64,000 nucleotides of DNA from Trinickia violacea (GCF_005280735.1 NZ_CP040078.1:62001-126000); one strand, 5' to 3'. Positions 1-8,814 are shown, counted from the first letter of the stretch. A program made the numbers and translations. Notes: generated from the letters alone by a model not told the origin.

Positions 1-181
1 CCTTGCCGTCGAGCAGTGCGAACGCGTTGTAGCGATGGTAGTTGCCGAGGTCCCAATTACTGTCCTGGCCAAGCCACAACGAGATCAGGCCAAACAACAA
101 CGGCACCGCGACGCTCGCGCGCCGATGCAGTTTCGCAGCGTTCCAGTCGATCGATCTCATCCAGGCAGCCACTTTCGCCAT
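1..181 (-). CDS. Polytopic membrane protein, N-terminus only (glycan-decoration operon)
   Basis: Only the first 60 codons lie in the window; the gene continues past the left edge. The start ATG at 181 has a GAGG about 9 nt upstream. After a basic N-terminus there is one hydrophobic segment (about residues 26-38), then a Trp/Asn/Tyr-rich stretch containing GQDSNWDLGNYHRYN. A WDxxNYH-type motif just after the first membrane helix is common in polyprenyl-phosphate-sugar-dependent membrane glycosyltransferases. It lies downstream of gtrA and a GT2 gene on the same strand, the usual third member of a Gtr-like O-antigen modification operon. The exact family cannot be decided from the fragment. Confidence 0.6.
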   Translation of the reverse strand, partial: MAKVAAWMRSIDWNAAKLHRRASVAVPLLFGLISLWLGQDSNWDLGNYHRYNAFALLDGK

Positions 182-235
182 CCAGGGGAACCTCGTGATG
201 TGAGTTGTTTAATGAACGGCGCGCGTTCGCTTGAC

Positions 236-655
236 TTAGCGATGCCGAAACACCCAGAACTTGGCGGAAAGGAAATTCACGCCGAGACCGGCGACCGATC
301 CCACAGCGACCGCGAAGAGCGGCAGGAATCGCATCGGATGAAGCAGGAAGACCGTAGCCGAATAGGCGGCATAGTTCACGGCTCCGCCGCCTGACATGGC
401 GAACAGATACCGCCACCACTCGCTCCAGAGCGAGGGCGAGGGCGGGCGGGCCGCGGTTGCCGCTTCGGCATTCGCCCGCGGCGTAAATGTGTAGTGCCGA
501 TTGATTTGCCAAGTGGCGAACACGGCGCACAGGAACGACACGACGCGGCCGGCGTAATAGCCAAGACCCAGCGCAAGCATCAGATACAGGACGCCCGCGT
601 CGACGAGAAACCCCGCCACGCCCGCGATGCCAAAGCGAACCAGCTGCTTGCGCAT
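236..655 (-). CDS. GtrA-like flippase family protein
   Basis: The 139-residue protein has four hydrophobic segments (about 9-27, 35-52, 84-104 and 112-131) and matches the GtrA/DPMS3 family in length and layout, with the N-terminal RFGIAGVAGFLVD motif and the C-terminal NFLSAKFWVF motif. Members are thought to flip undecaprenyl-phosphate-linked sugar across the inner membrane for O-antigen or teichoic-acid decoration. The start follows the stop of the upstream GT2 gene with a 1-nt gap, so the two are almost certainly translationally coupled. The substrate sugar cannot be read from sequence. Confidence 0.9.
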   Translation of the reverse strand: MRKQLVRFGIAGVAGFLVDAGVLYLMLALGLGYYAGRVVSFLCAVFATWQINRHYTFTPRANAEAATAARPPSPSLWSEWWRYLFAMSGGGAVNYAAYSATVFLLHPMRFLPLFAVAVGSVAGLGVNFLSAKFWVFRHR

Positions 656-656
656 G

Positions 657-1616
657 TCAGCGGGCGGGCGTGTCTGCGCCCGGCGCCGGGATGCCGAGGT
701 AGGTCAACCGCTTGGCCTCCGCGCGGCCGCGCGTGACGGTGTCGAGAATCAAACCGCACGTCAGCAGCATGGCCCCGAGCAGCATGAGCGCGGCACACAG
801 CAACGCGGTGGGAAGGCGCGGCACGGCCCCGGTTTGCAGGTAAGTCATGGCAAGCGGCAACGCGAGCAAAATCGAACTCAACGCGCAAGCGAAGAAGCCG
901 AGCGAAAAGAACATCAGCGGCTTTTCCAGCTTGAACAGCTTGAGGATGGTCAGCAGGATGCGCAGGCCGTCGCGGTAGGTATTGAGCTTGCTCGCCGAGC
1001 CTTCCGGCCGCGACTTGTACTGCGTTTGAACCTCCGCGACCGGCATGCGCAACTCGAGCGCGTGCACGGTCAACTCCGTTTCCGTTTCGAATCCGCTGGC
1101 GTGAGCGGGATACGACTTCACATAACGGCGCGAAAAGACGCGATATCCGGACAGCATGTCCTTGAACGTCCTGCCGAAAATCCGGGCGACACATTGCGTC
1201 AGCAAGACGTTGCCGAATCGATGGCCGAGCCGATATGCCGCTTGCTCATCGGTCACGCGGGAACCGACGACCATATCGAGCCCGTCCTCCTGAAGCCGGC
1301 GAACGAGATCGGGGGCGGCGGCGGCATCGTAAGTGTCGTCGCCGTCGACCAGCACGTAGACGTCGGCTTCGACATCCGCGAACATCCGGCGAATCACCTC
1401 GCCCTTGCCCTGCAGCGGAATCCGGCGCACGGTGGCGCCGGCCGCTTGGGCGAGCGCAACGGTGTCGTCCGACGAGTTGTTGTCGAAGACATGGATGCTG
1501 GCCTCCGGAAGCGCCTTCCGGAAATTGCGGACCACAGAGCCGACTGTCGCGGCCTCGTTGTAGCACGGCACGAGTACCGCGATCCGTTGCGGGGAAATGC
1601 CGCGCGAGACTGTCAT
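657..1616 (-). CDS. GT2 family glycosyltransferase (GtrB/DPM1-like)
   Basis: The 319-residue protein has an N-terminal GT-A fold with VLVPCYNEA near residue 15, a nucleotide-sugar aspartate motif LVDGDDTYD near residue 90, and the YKSRPEGSASKLNT segment typical of polyisoprenyl-phosphate glycosyltransferases. Two C-terminal membrane helices follow (about 230-255 and 265-290). It should transfer a sugar from a nucleotide donor to undecaprenyl phosphate on the cytoplasmic face, supplying the GtrA-like protein encoded next. The ATG at 1616 is chosen because it lies 12 residues before the first beta strand; a longer in-frame extension to 1739 has no sensible content. Confidence 0.88.
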   Translation of the reverse strand: MTVSRGISPQRIAVLVPCYNEAATVGSVVRNFRKALPEASIHVFDNNSSDDTVALAQAAGATVRRIPLQGKGEVIRRMFADVEADVYVLVDGDDTYDAAAAPDLVRRLQEDGLDMVVGSRVTDEQAAYRLGHRFGNVLLTQCVARIFGRTFKDMLSGYRVFSRRYVKSYPAHASGFETETELTVHALELRMPVAEVQTQYKSRPEGSASKLNTYRDGLRILLTILKLFKLEKPLMFFSLGFFACALSSILLALPLAMTYLQTGAVPRLPTALLCAALMLLGAMLLTCGLILDTVTRGRAEAKRLTYLGIPAPGADTPAR

Positions 1617-1820
1617 GGATTCGTAATATTGAATGGCGGTTGAGCCGGACAAGGCGAGATGCAGCGTGTCCGCCTCAACGATGTGCGAACAAAGCGCCTT
1701 GTCATGGCGGCAAAACGCGCAGCGGAGAGCACCCGGCACTAGCCGGCCCCGGCCTCCACTGGCCGCGGCATCCTAAAGGCCACAGATGGCGCTGTCAACT
1801 TTGACGCGCGCCGGCTCGGC

Positions 1821-1997
1821 TCACCCCCATACGCGCTCGATCACCGTCCGCGCAAGCGGTATCAAATGCTCTCCCCCCAGCATCCCGAACAGGCCGACGA
1901 GTGCGATTGTCGGCGGCGCCGGGGATTTCACATCGAACACACTGTAAATCACGCCGACCAGCAAACCGAGCGCCAGCGAGACTAGGTAAGGTTTCAT
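1821..1997 (-). CDS. XapX-domain (DUF1427) small membrane protein
   Basis: The 58-residue protein starts MKPYLVSLALGLLVGVIYS and has two short hydrophobic segments separated by a Pro-rich loop (SPAPPTIALVGLFGMLGGE). This is the signature of the XapX/DUF1427 family of tiny inner-membrane proteins, whose members are 50-90 residues long. The role of the family is not established. It stands alone between the glycosyltransferase promoter region and a decayed oxidoreductase gene. Confidence 0.8.
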   Translation of the reverse strand: MKPYLVSLALGLLVGVIYSVFDVKSPAPPTIALVGLFGMLGGEHLIPLARTVIERVWG

Positions 1998-2009
1998 CGA
2001 CGGCGCCCC

Positions 2010-2548
2010 TCACATGTTGATGACGACGCGTCCGGCCGTACCGGCGGCCACCGCTTCGTAGGCCTCGCGCGCCGCCACGAGCGGAAAGCGCTGCGCGATG
2101 ACCGGCGCCGTCAGCTTGCCGCTGTCGAAACCGTCGGCGAGCGCCGTCATCAAGCGCGCCGATTCGGCGACGCCAAGCTTGGCGCTGTCCGCGCCGAAAA
2201 GCTGCGTTTCGTTGTGGTAGAAGTCGATCAGGTCGAATTCGACGCGGCGCTTGCCCGTCGCGCTGATTTCCACGACGCGGCCGCGACGCTTGGCGAGCTT
2301 CAATGCCGTCTCGAACATCACGCCGCCCACCGCGTCGAACACAACATCAGCGCCGCCGCCCGTGAGCGCCTGGACGCGCTCGACAGCCGAGTCGTCGAGC
2401 AGCACGAATTCGTCCATCAGTTGCGCCGCAGGCGAGCCTTCCGCGGGCCGCTCGCGCGCCACGCCGATTACGCGCGCGCCGCGCGCCTTGGCTCGACGTT
2501 TTCCAGGACTTCGGGACGGCCGAACGACTTGACTTGAATCGCTTTCAT
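2010..2548 (-). pseudogene. NADPH:quinone oxidoreductase (MDR family) with internal deletion and frameshift
   Basis: The gene begins normally at 2548 with a good ribosome site (CAGGAG, 8 nt spacing) and reads MKAIQVKSFGRPEVLENVEP, the usual start of a zinc-independent medium-chain quinone reductase. After about 20 codons it leaves that frame. The frame that follows enters the second half of the cofactor domain (RGARVIGVARERP...), then FDAVGGVMFETALKLAKRRG and the family C-terminus ending GRVVINM at 2010. About 120-130 residues of the catalytic domain and the GxGxxG dinucleotide loop are missing compared with the usual 320 residues. The product cannot be a working reductase. Intact flanks suggest a recent deletion. 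Confidence 0.85.
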
Positions 2549-2673
2549 GGCGAAACGCTCCTGGTGAGGTTGGCTGCCGAATACAGCGCATGACCGGAGT
2601 CTAGGTGTCCGGTATCCCGTCGTGCTGACAAGTGCTTTCGATTTTCGGACATAGTTCGCGCCAGGGCCTACGG

Positions 2674-3498
2674 CTATTCGTCGAGCGGATCGGCGGGATC
2701 GCCGGTTTCGGCGCCCGCGGCCTTGAGTGTCTGATGCGGATAGAACTCGGTGGGCGGCGCGCCGAGCTCGCGTCGAAACATGTCGCTGAAGCTGCTCGGC
2801 AGATAGCCGAGCGAACGCGCGACGCTGCTGACCGAGCGCCCCTCCGCCAGACGCGACACCGCGACCGCCAGCTGGACCTGCCGCCGCCATTCGGCAAAGC
2901 CGATACCCAGCTCACGCGTGAAGAGCCGTGCCAGCGTGCGCACGCTCGCGCCGACGGACTCGGCATGCTGCTCGAAACTGATGTCGATCGACGGGTTGTC
3001 GATCACGGCGCGGCAGAGCGATTCGAGACGCCGGTCCGACGCGCTCGGCAGGGCAATCCGCAGCGAATAGCGCGGCGCGTGCTCGAGTTCGAGGACCACC
3101 ATCCGATAGGCGGCGTCGAAATAAGCCCGATCGCGCTCGCCTTCATGCTCGGCGATCGTCGTGATCAGCTCGCGCAGCAGCCCGTTGATCTCGAACACGT
3201 CGCACTGCCGGCTCAGATGCCGCACAAACGGCGCGCGCAGATAGACGTTGCGCATCTCGACGGCGCTCATCATCCGGATCGAGTGCACGGTCCCCGCCGG
3301 CAGCCAGACGGCCCGCTGCGGCGGCACGAGCAGCGCCTCCCGGCCGACCTCCACCCACATCACGCCCGAGACGGCGTACAGCACCTGGGCCCAATCGTGC
3401 GAATGCGGCTCGATCTGGAGCCCGCGCGGATAGCGGCGTGCGAGCGCGCGCCCCTGTCCCGGGGCATCGTGAAGATCGGGGGGCGCAGCTTTGGGCAT
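2674..3498 (-). CDS. AraC family regulator with N-terminal cupin
   Basis: The 274-residue protein has an N-terminal cupin-like sensor (EPHSHDWAQVLYAVSGVMWV, about residues 30-50, with the His cluster) and a C-terminal double HTH domain (about 165-255) ending with GYLPSSFSDMFRRELGAPP. The arrangement matches cupin-AraC regulators such as the NimR/YdeC type, which often control a neighbouring efflux or redox gene. The decayed quinone reductase starts 125 nt downstream on the same strand and may once have been its target. The ligand is unknown. Confidence 0.88.
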   Translation of the reverse strand: MPKAAPPDLHDAPGQGRALARRYPRGLQIEPHSHDWAQVLYAVSGVMWVEVGREALLVPPQRAVWLPAGTVHSIRMMSAVEMRNVYLRAPFVRHLSRQCDVFEINGLLRELITTIAEHEGERDRAYFDAAYRMVVLELEHAPRYSLRIALPSASDRRLESLCRAVIDNPSIDISFEQHAESVGASVRTLARLFTRELGIGFAEWRRQVQLAVAVSRLAEGRSVSSVARSLGYLPSSFSDMFRRELGAPPTEFYPHQTLKAAGAETGDPADPLDE

Positions 3499-3563
3499 GG
3501 TGGTTCGGTTTTTGACGGACAGCTTTCGGTGCGGCGGCGCGCGCTAGCGCGGTCGATTGAACA

Positions 3564-3878
3564 TCATGCGCCAAATAGTTCGGCGCAAAGATGACGGCCC
3601 TCGCCGGTCAGGCCGGCGCTGCCGGTGCCGTCGTCGGCGAGGGTCATCTCGACCAGGCCCGCCGCCTCCAACTGCACGAGCAGCCGGCGCAGCGTGCTCA
3701 TCGGCAGCGCCGAGCGCTTGCTCAACTTGGCGAGCGACCACGCCTTCGCCGGCGTCGTCCGCGAGGCGTCGTGCAATTGCATCAGCAGCGCGGCGATGGC
3801 GGGATCGAGGCCGCCTTCGTCGCCGTCGTTACCGCGGTTGCTACCGCTTTCGCTGTCGCTATCGATCACGCCGCTCAC
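3564..3878 (-). CDS. Small winged-helix HTH protein coupled to SMP-30 gene
   Basis: The 104-residue protein begins at a GTG that overlaps the stop of the upstream lactonase gene (GTGA), so translation is probably coupled. After an acidic, Ser/Gly-rich N-terminus (residues 1-20) comes a winged-helix fold: LAKLSKRSALPMSTLRRLLV as the recognition region, then LEAAGLVEM and a wing. It resembles MarR/IclR-type HTH domains but has no effector domain. It may repress its own operon. Reading from the GTG is preferred because in-frame sequence further upstream is merely the lactonase gene in another frame. Confidence 0.72.
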   Translation of the reverse strand: MSGVIDSDSESGSNRGNDGDEGGLDPAIAALLMQLHDASRTTPAKAWSLAKLSKRSALPMSTLRRLLVQLEAAGLVEMTLADDGTGSAGLTGEGRHLCAELFGA

Positions 3879-4813
3879 CCGCCCTTCACGCCTTGCGTGT
3901 TCACATACAGGGAATAGAGCCCGTGGCTTGCCGCCATGAAGAGCCGATTGCGATGGCGGCCGCCGAAGCAGACGTTCGCGCAGCGCTCCGGCAGCGCGAT
4001 ATGGCCGATCGCCTCGCCTTGCGGCGTGAAGACCCGCACGCCGTCGAGCTCGTCGGTCCCCATGCCCCAGCCGCACCACAGGTTGCCGTGGACGTCGACG
4101 CGAAAGCCGTCCGGCGTCCCGGCACCGGCGTCGATCAGCACGCGGCCGTTCTTGATCGATGCGCCGTCCGCGCCGACGTCGTACGCGCGGATCTTGCGCG
4201 GTTCGGCGCGCGATTCGACGATGTACAGCATCGATTCGTCCGGCGAAAACGCGAGACCGTTGGGGCCCGCGAGATCGTCGGCGACCACGGACAGCTCGCC
4301 CGTCTGCCCATCGATTCGATAGACGGCGGGAACCAGTTCGGACTCCTGCTGTTCCCCCTCGTAGAAACTGTCGATGCCGAAGGTCGGATCGCTGAACCAA
4401 ATCGAGCCATCCGATTTCACGATCACGTCGTTCGGCGAATTCAAGCGCTTGCCCTGGTAGCGGTCGGCGAGCACGGTGATCGAGCCGTCGTATTCGGTGC
4501 GCGTCACGCGCCGCGTCAAGTGCTCGCAGGTCACGAGCCGGCCCTCGCGGTCGCGCGTATTGCCGTTGGCGTTGTTCGACGGCTTGCGAAACTCGCCGAC
4601 CGCACCCGTCGCTTCATCCCAGCGCAGCATCCGGTTGTTCGGAATGTCGCTCCACAGCACATAGCGCCCGTCGCCGAACCACACCGGCCCTTCGGACCAG
4701 CGCGCGCCCTGATACAGGCATTCGACCGAAGCCGATGCGATACGCAGCGCGTCAAAGCGCGGGTCGAGCACCCGGACGGCCGGGTCGGGATAGCGGCGGG
4801 AGTTGTCTGTCAT
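3875..4813 (-). CDS. SMP-30/gluconolactonase/LRE family protein
   Basis: The 312-residue protein is a six-bladed beta-propeller lactonase. Recognisable family segments are ARWSEGPVWFGDGRY (metal-binding Glu, about residue 38), NSPNDVIVKSDGSIWFSDPTFG, GPNGLAFSPDESMLYI (metal-binding Asn and Asp) and PDGFRVDVHGNLWCGWG. Such enzymes hydrolyse sugar lactones in the cytoplasm. The ATG at 4813 has GAGAAGG 6 nt upstream. The gene forms a two-gene unit with the small HTH protein that overlaps its stop codon. Confidence 0.9.
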   Translation of the reverse strand: MTDNSRRYPDPAVRVLDPRFDALRIASASVECLYQGARWSEGPVWFGDGRYVLWSDIPNNRMLRWDEATGAVGEFRKPSNNANGNTRDREGRLVTCEHLTRRVTRTEYDGSITVLADRYQGKRLNSPNDVIVKSDGSIWFSDPTFGIDSFYEGEQQESELVPAVYRIDGQTGELSVVADDLAGPNGLAFSPDESMLYIVESRAEPRKIRAYDVGADGASIKNGRVLIDAGAGTPDGFRVDVHGNLWCGWGMGTDELDGVRVFTPQGEAIGHIALPERCANVCFGGRHRNRLFMAASHGLYSLYVNTQGVKGG

Positions 4814-5085
4814 GAGAGGCCTTCTCGTTGATCGCAGGCGTCGATCTTCGCACGACGGCGGATCGGCGTCGAACGATGGCCCGACCCAACGGGCCGAGTC
4901 AACAGGCCGAGTCCATTGAAACGACGTCGCACCATAAGTGCTCACACCCCATATACGCGATGCGCTTTTTATGTCGTGACGCTGCGCAATCATTCGTATC
5001 GGTCCAACGCGGCGTTATGTCGCTAAGTGGGCAGGGCTTGAGGTGGGACAATCTCTTCATCGTAAATAAATTGTTTCCACTGGCC

Positions 5086-5880
5086 ATGCTGACTCCTACC
5101 CTCGCCCCTTTACGCAACCCGAGCAACCCGAATATTGCGGCCCGCACGGTCCTTCCGATTGATCGCCCGGCTGCGCGCCCCACCCCGGCATTGCGCCAAA
5201 ACGCCCATTGCTCGAGCTGCGCCATGCGCCATCTGTGCATGCCGCAGGGTCTCTCGGCCGACGAAATGCCGAAGCTCGAGGCGCTCATCTGCACCGCGCA
5301 AACCGTCAAGCGCGGCTCCACGCTGTACCGTTCGGGCGAGGCGTTCAGCAATCTGTACGCGGTCCGCTCGGGCTCGCTGAAAACCGTCCTCACGCACCGC
5401 GACGGCCGCGAGCAGGTCACCGGCATCCATCTCGCCGGCGAAGCGCTCGGTCTCGACGGCATCAGCGACGACACGCACACCTGCAGCGCCATCGCGCTGG
5501 AAGACAGCTCGGTCTGCATCATCCCTTACGACGCCCTGAAAACCCTGTGCCGCGAAGCCGGCTCGATGCAGCACCGCCTGCACAAGCTGATGGGCGAGCA
5601 AATCGTGCGCGAAACGTCGCAGATGATGCTGCTCGGCTCGCTGAACGCCGAGGAGCGCGTCGCCACGTTCCTGCTCGACGTCTCGGAGCGCCATGCGAAG
5701 CGTGGTTATTCGCCGAGCGAATTCCATCTGCGCATGACGCGCGAGGAAATGGGCAGCTATCTCGGCATGACGCTCGAAACCGTGAGCCGCATGCTGTCGC
5801 GCTTCCAAAAGCGCGGGGTCATCGAAATGGAAGGCAAGCTGATCCGTATCTCCGATTTCACCGCACTGCGCAACATGTAA
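5086..5880 (+). CDS. fnr: FNR-type CRP-family regulator
   Basis: The 264-residue protein carries an N-terminal CxxCx5C cluster (CSSCAMRHLC, about residues 43-52) and a further Cys in SDDTHTCSAIAL (about 130). These are the four ligands of an oxygen-labile [4Fe-4S] cluster in FNR. A cyclic-nucleotide-binding fold follows, then a C-terminal HTH with EEMGSYLGMTLETVSRMLSR, where the E-SR recognition helix matches FNR rather than CRP. It should activate anaerobic or micro-aerobic genes. No strong ribosome site precedes the ATG at 5086; an in-frame start 70 nt upstream is possible. Confidence 0.85.
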   Translation: MLTPTLAPLRNPSNPNIAARTVLPIDRPAARPTPALRQNAHCSSCAMRHLCMPQGLSADEMPKLEALICTAQTVKRGSTLYRSGEAFSNLYAVRSGSLKTVLTHRDGREQVTGIHLAGEALGLDGISDDTHTCSAIALEDSSVCIIPYDALKTLCREAGSMQHRLHKLMGEQIVRETSQMMLLGSLNAEERVATFLLDVSERHAKRGYSPSEFHLRMTREEMGSYLGMTLETVSRMLSRFQKRGVIEMEGKLIRISDFTALRNM

Positions 5881-5936
5881 GCCCATTTGCTAAAGTTGAC
5901 CCGTTTGATTCGGCTCACTCGACAAACGGATCGACT

Positions 5937-6752
5937 ATGGCAACTCGCAAAAAGCACGGCATTCGCGTCGGCATCGGCGGCTGGACCTTCGAACCCTGGC
6001 GGGGCACGTTCTACCCGTCGGACCTCACGCAAAAGCGCGAGCTCGAATATGCAAGCCGTCAACTGACGTCGATCGAAATCAACGGCACGTTCTACGGCAC
6101 ACAGCGCTCCGACAGCTTCGCGAAGTGGTACGACGAGACGCCCGAAGGCTTCGTTTTCGCCCTCAAGGCGCCGCGTTTCGCGACGCATCGCCGGGTGCTC
6201 GCCGAGGCCGGCGAGTCGGTCGAGCGTTTCTTCGCGAGCGGCGTCATGAGGCTCAAGGAAAAGCTCGGGCCGATCAATTGGCAGTTTGCGACGACCAAGC
6301 AGTTCAACGCCGAAGACTTCGAAGCCTTTCTCGCGCTGTTGCCGCCGGAAGTCGATGGGCAGGCGGTGCGGCACGCCGTGGAAGTCCGTCACGACAGCTT
6401 CAAGCACGCCGATTTCATTGCGCTTGCCCGCCGCTACGGCGTGGCCGTCGTGGTCGCCGGCGATTCTCAGTACCCGCAGATCGCCGATCACACCGCGCCC
6501 TTTGTCTATGCCCGCATCATGGGCACCGCCGAAACGGAAGCGCAGGGCTATTCCGATGCGGCCCTCGATCTCTGGGCCGAACGCGCGCAGCAGTGGGCGG
6601 CCGGCAGCACGCCCGACGGACTCGAAACCGTCGCCGAGCCGCCTCGCAAAGCGAGCCAGCGCGATGTCTATCTCTACGTGATCAGCGGCTTCAAAGTGCG
6701 CAATCCGGCGGCGGGAATGGCGATCATCGACAGACTTCGGAAGGCCGGGTAG
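5937..6752 (+). CDS. DUF72 family TIM-barrel protein
   Basis: The 271-residue protein opens with RVGIGGWTFEPWRGTFYP, the hallmark of DUF72, and continues with the conserved SIEINGTFYG, FALKAPRFATH, AVEVRHDSF and VYARIMGT segments of this TIM-barrel family. The biochemical function of the family is unsettled. The gene follows fnr by 56 nt on the same strand and converges with argP, with only 4 nt between the two stop codons. Confidence 0.9.
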   Translation: MATRKKHGIRVGIGGWTFEPWRGTFYPSDLTQKRELEYASRQLTSIEINGTFYGTQRSDSFAKWYDETPEGFVFALKAPRFATHRRVLAEAGESVERFFASGVMRLKEKLGPINWQFATTKQFNAEDFEAFLALLPPEVDGQAVRHAVEVRHDSFKHADFIALARRYGVAVVVAGDSQYPQIADHTAPFVYARIMGTAETEAQGYSDAALDLWAERAQQWAAGSTPDGLETVAEPPRKASQRDVYLYVISGFKVRNPAAGMAIIDRLRKAG

Positions 6753-6756
6753 CACC

Positions 6757-7650
6757 TCAATCCAGAAACGCCCCCGCTCGCTTTTTCAGCTCCGCGCCGA
6801 AATCGTCGAGCCAGCCGATCGAAAGCCGCCAGCTCTGCCAATACAGGTCGACGTCGAGAACCTTGCCCGGCGCGATGTCGACCAAGTCGCCCGCCGCGAG
6901 GTGCGCGGCAATCATCGGCACCGGACACATCCCCCAACCCATTCCCGTCATCGCCGCGCGCAGGAAACCGCCGACGTGCGGAATCCAATGCAGCGGCGGA
7001 TCGACTTCCGCGCGCGTGATGCGCCGGATAAAGCGCGTCTGCAACGCATCTTTCGGATTGAACACGACGCACGGCGCGCGCCGCAGCGAATCGCGGTTCA
7101 CGCCGTCCGCAAAATAGCGCGCCGAGAACGACGGCGACGCCACGGCCAAATAGCGCATCCTGCCAAGCCGCATCGAACGGCACCCCTGCACCGGCTCGGC
7201 CTGCGTCGTGACGGCACCCTGCACGCTGCCGTCGCGAATGCGCTGCGCGGTGTGGTCCTGATCGTCGATGACGAGATCGAGCAGCGTTTCCCGCTCGACG
7301 CAGAACGGTGCGGCCGCATCGACGAACCAGGTGCCGACGCTGTCGTCGTTCACGGCCACCCGCAGCGTCGGCCACGCTTCCGCAAGCGTGCCGGGCATCG
7401 ACGGCATCTGCCCCGTCAACTCCGACTCGAGCAGCTTCACGCGCTCGGTGTGGCGGCACAGAAGCGCGCCCGAGGGCGTCGCGGTGCAAGGCTGTCCGCG
7501 CTTCACGAGCACGCTGCCGACGCGCTCTTCGAGCAGCTTCACACGCTGCGAGACCGCGGACGGCGTGACGTTCAGCGCGCTCGCCGCACGCTCGAACGAA
7601 CCGTAACGGATGACGGCGGCGAGCGCGTCGAGCAGGGCATAGTCGAGCAT
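6757..7650 (-). CDS. argP: LysR family regulator, ArgP/LysG type
   Basis: The 297-residue protein has an N-terminal LysR winged helix (DYALLDALAAVIRYGSFERA and SAVSQRVKLLEERVG) and an effector domain of the ArgP/IciA type. ArgP and LysG activate export of arginine or lysine. That role is supported by the divergent LysE-family exporter starting 109 nt away and by a 13-bp dyad in the intergenic region. The start at 7650 is the usual family start, a few residues before the first helix. Confidence 0.85.
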   Translation of the reverse strand: MLDYALLDALAAVIRYGSFERAASALNVTPSAVSQRVKLLEERVGSVLVKRGQPCTATPSGALLCRHTERVKLLESELTGQMPSMPGTLAEAWPTLRVAVNDDSVGTWFVDAAAPFCVERETLLDLVIDDQDHTAQRIRDGSVQGAVTTQAEPVQGCRSMRLGRMRYLAVASPSFSARYFADGVNRDSLRRAPCVVFNPKDALQTRFIRRITRAEVDPPLHWIPHVGGFLRAAMTGMGWGMCPVPMIAAHLAAGDLVDIAPGKVLDVDLYWQSWRLSIGWLDDFGAELKKRAGAFLD

Positions 7651-7671
7651 TAGCGTTCCTTAATCGACATT

Positions 7672-7684
7672 AGCTAAATTAGCT
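7672..7684. promoter_or_regulatory. Dyad operator between argP and the LysE exporter
   Basis: AGCTAAATTAGCT is a perfect 6+1+6 palindrome in an AT-rich patch, 22 nt upstream of the argP start and 75 nt upstream of the exporter start. LysR-type regulators bind such dyads between divergent genes. Binding by this ArgP is inferred. Confidence 0.5.
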
Positions 7685-7759
7685 TTTCTTACGCATGCGA
7701 AACACGCAGACTAGCCCCGTTCGCTTCTCTCGTCCACCCGTCTCGTCCCCTCAATCGAA

Positions 7760-8413
7760 ATGAACTGGACCGCTTATTCGCACGGCGCGGCATTGTGCGC
7801 CTCGCTCATCGTCACCATCGGCGCGCAGAACGCCTTCGTGCTGCGCCAAGGCATCATGCGCTCGCACGTCGGCAAGATCGTCCTGTTGTGCACGCTGTCG
7901 GATCTCGTGCTGATCGCGGCAGGAGTGGGCGGCGCCTCGGTGCTCGTCGAGCGCTATCCGGTGTTCATCCATATGGTGCTGTACGCGGGGCTCGCCTATC
8001 TCGCGTGGTTCGGCATCAGCGCGTTGCGGCGCGCGCTGCGCCCGGGGCACGCCGTGATGGATGTCGGCGCGCAAGCGGCGCACGGTTCCGGCGCGGCAAC
8101 GGCCGCCGGCGGCGCGCCGGCCGCGCAACGCGCGTGGCCCGTCATCCTGATGACGCTCGCGTTCACCTGGCTCAATCCGCACGTATATCTCGACGTGTTC
8201 CTGCTGATCGGCACGGCCGGCGCCCGCGAACCGGAAGGCGCGCGCATGGCGTTCGCGCTCGGTGCGATGTCGGTCAGTCCGCTATGGTTCGTGGGTCTCG
8301 GCTATGGCGCGCGTCTGCTCGCGCCCCTGTTCCGCCGTGCGAGCGCGTGGCGCGTGCTCGACGGCGCGATCGGCAGCATGGTGCTGCTGCTCGCCGCAAC
8401 GCAATTGCGTTAG
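7760..8413 (+). CDS. LysE/ArgO family amino-acid exporter
   Basis: The 217-residue protein has about six hydrophobic segments and the family signatures VTIGAQNAFVLRQGI (residues 18-32) and FTWLNPHVYLDVFLLIG (about 135-151). Basic amino acids are the usual substrates of this branch (LysE/ArgO). It is divergent from argP, the standard arrangement in which ArgP senses high basic amino acid and switches on export. An Ala/Gly-rich loop of about 30 residues in the middle (HGSGAATAAGG) is longer than in E. coli ArgO. Confidence 0.88.
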   Translation: MNWTAYSHGAALCASLIVTIGAQNAFVLRQGIMRSHVGKIVLLCTLSDLVLIAAGVGGASVLVERYPVFIHMVLYAGLAYLAWFGISALRRALRPGHAVMDVGAQAAHGSGAATAAGGAPAAQRAWPVILMTLAFTWLNPHVYLDVFLLIGTAGAREPEGARMAFALGAMSVSPLWFVGLGYGARLLAPLFRRASAWRVLDGAIGSMVLLLAATQLR

Positions 8414-8503
8414 GTCTCATCCGCGCGGCACTTGCGCCGCGCAACGCCCCTCGCATCGTTCCGCCCGGCGGGCCCTAGGCAGCCGGGCGTTCGGAAGCCG
8501 CAT

Positions 8504-8532
8504 TTGCATGTCACACGAGCATGGTATATACC
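8504..8532 (+). promoter_or_regulatory. Possible sigma-70 promoter for the small membrane protein
   Basis: TTGCAT (8504-8509) and TATACC (8527-8532) are separated by 17 nt, a fair match to housekeeping promoter boxes. They lie about 95 nt upstream of the small ORF at 8626, which otherwise has no visible promoter. Confidence 0.35.
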
Positions 8533-8625
8533 TGCAACGCGGCATCGGTGGCTTCACGTCGGACAGGTATGCCGAATGCCGCTTATTCAGCGCTTGTCCA
8601 AGCGATCATACGAGTAGAGGACACG

Positions 8626-8814
8626 ATGGGGTACTTGAGAATCCTCGGCTACGGCATCTTGTGCGCGATCGTCATCGCGCTCTTGATCGTCATGTGCGCG
8701 ATCCTGAAGGAAAGCGTCATCTCGCACGGCGCCGATCAACACGATCAGTCCGAAGGCGTTGTGATCCGGTCGTCTGCACCGGCCGGCGTGGCCAAGGTGT
8801 CGGCGTCGCAGTAG
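8626..8814 (+). CDS. Small single-span membrane protein of unknown function
   Basis: The 62-residue protein starts MGYLRILGYGILCAIVIAL and has one strongly hydrophobic helix (about residues 7-27), followed by a hydrophilic tail with HGADQHDQSEG and a Ser/Ala-rich end. The ATG has AGAGG 6 nt upstream, which decides the start over longer in-frame options. I do not recognise a family. It sits alone and converges with the dioxygenase operon. Confidence 0.6.
   Translation: MGYLRILGYGILCAIVIALLIVMCAILKESVISHGADQHDQSEGVVIRSSAPAGVAKVSASQ

Noticed and set aside
2468..2890. A 140-codon minus-strand frame starting MAAAGPAGGRG
   Set aside because: Its first 110 or so codons are an out-of-frame reading of the AraC gene. 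Only its end (MKAIQVKSFGRPEVLENVEP) is real, as the start of the decayed quinone reductase.
3557..4831. A long open plus-strand frame of more than 400 codons over the SMP-30 gene
   Set aside because: It is the mirror of the minus-strand lactonase and HTH genes, Arg/Ala-rich with no family motif, and has no ribosome site. High GC content produces such frames.
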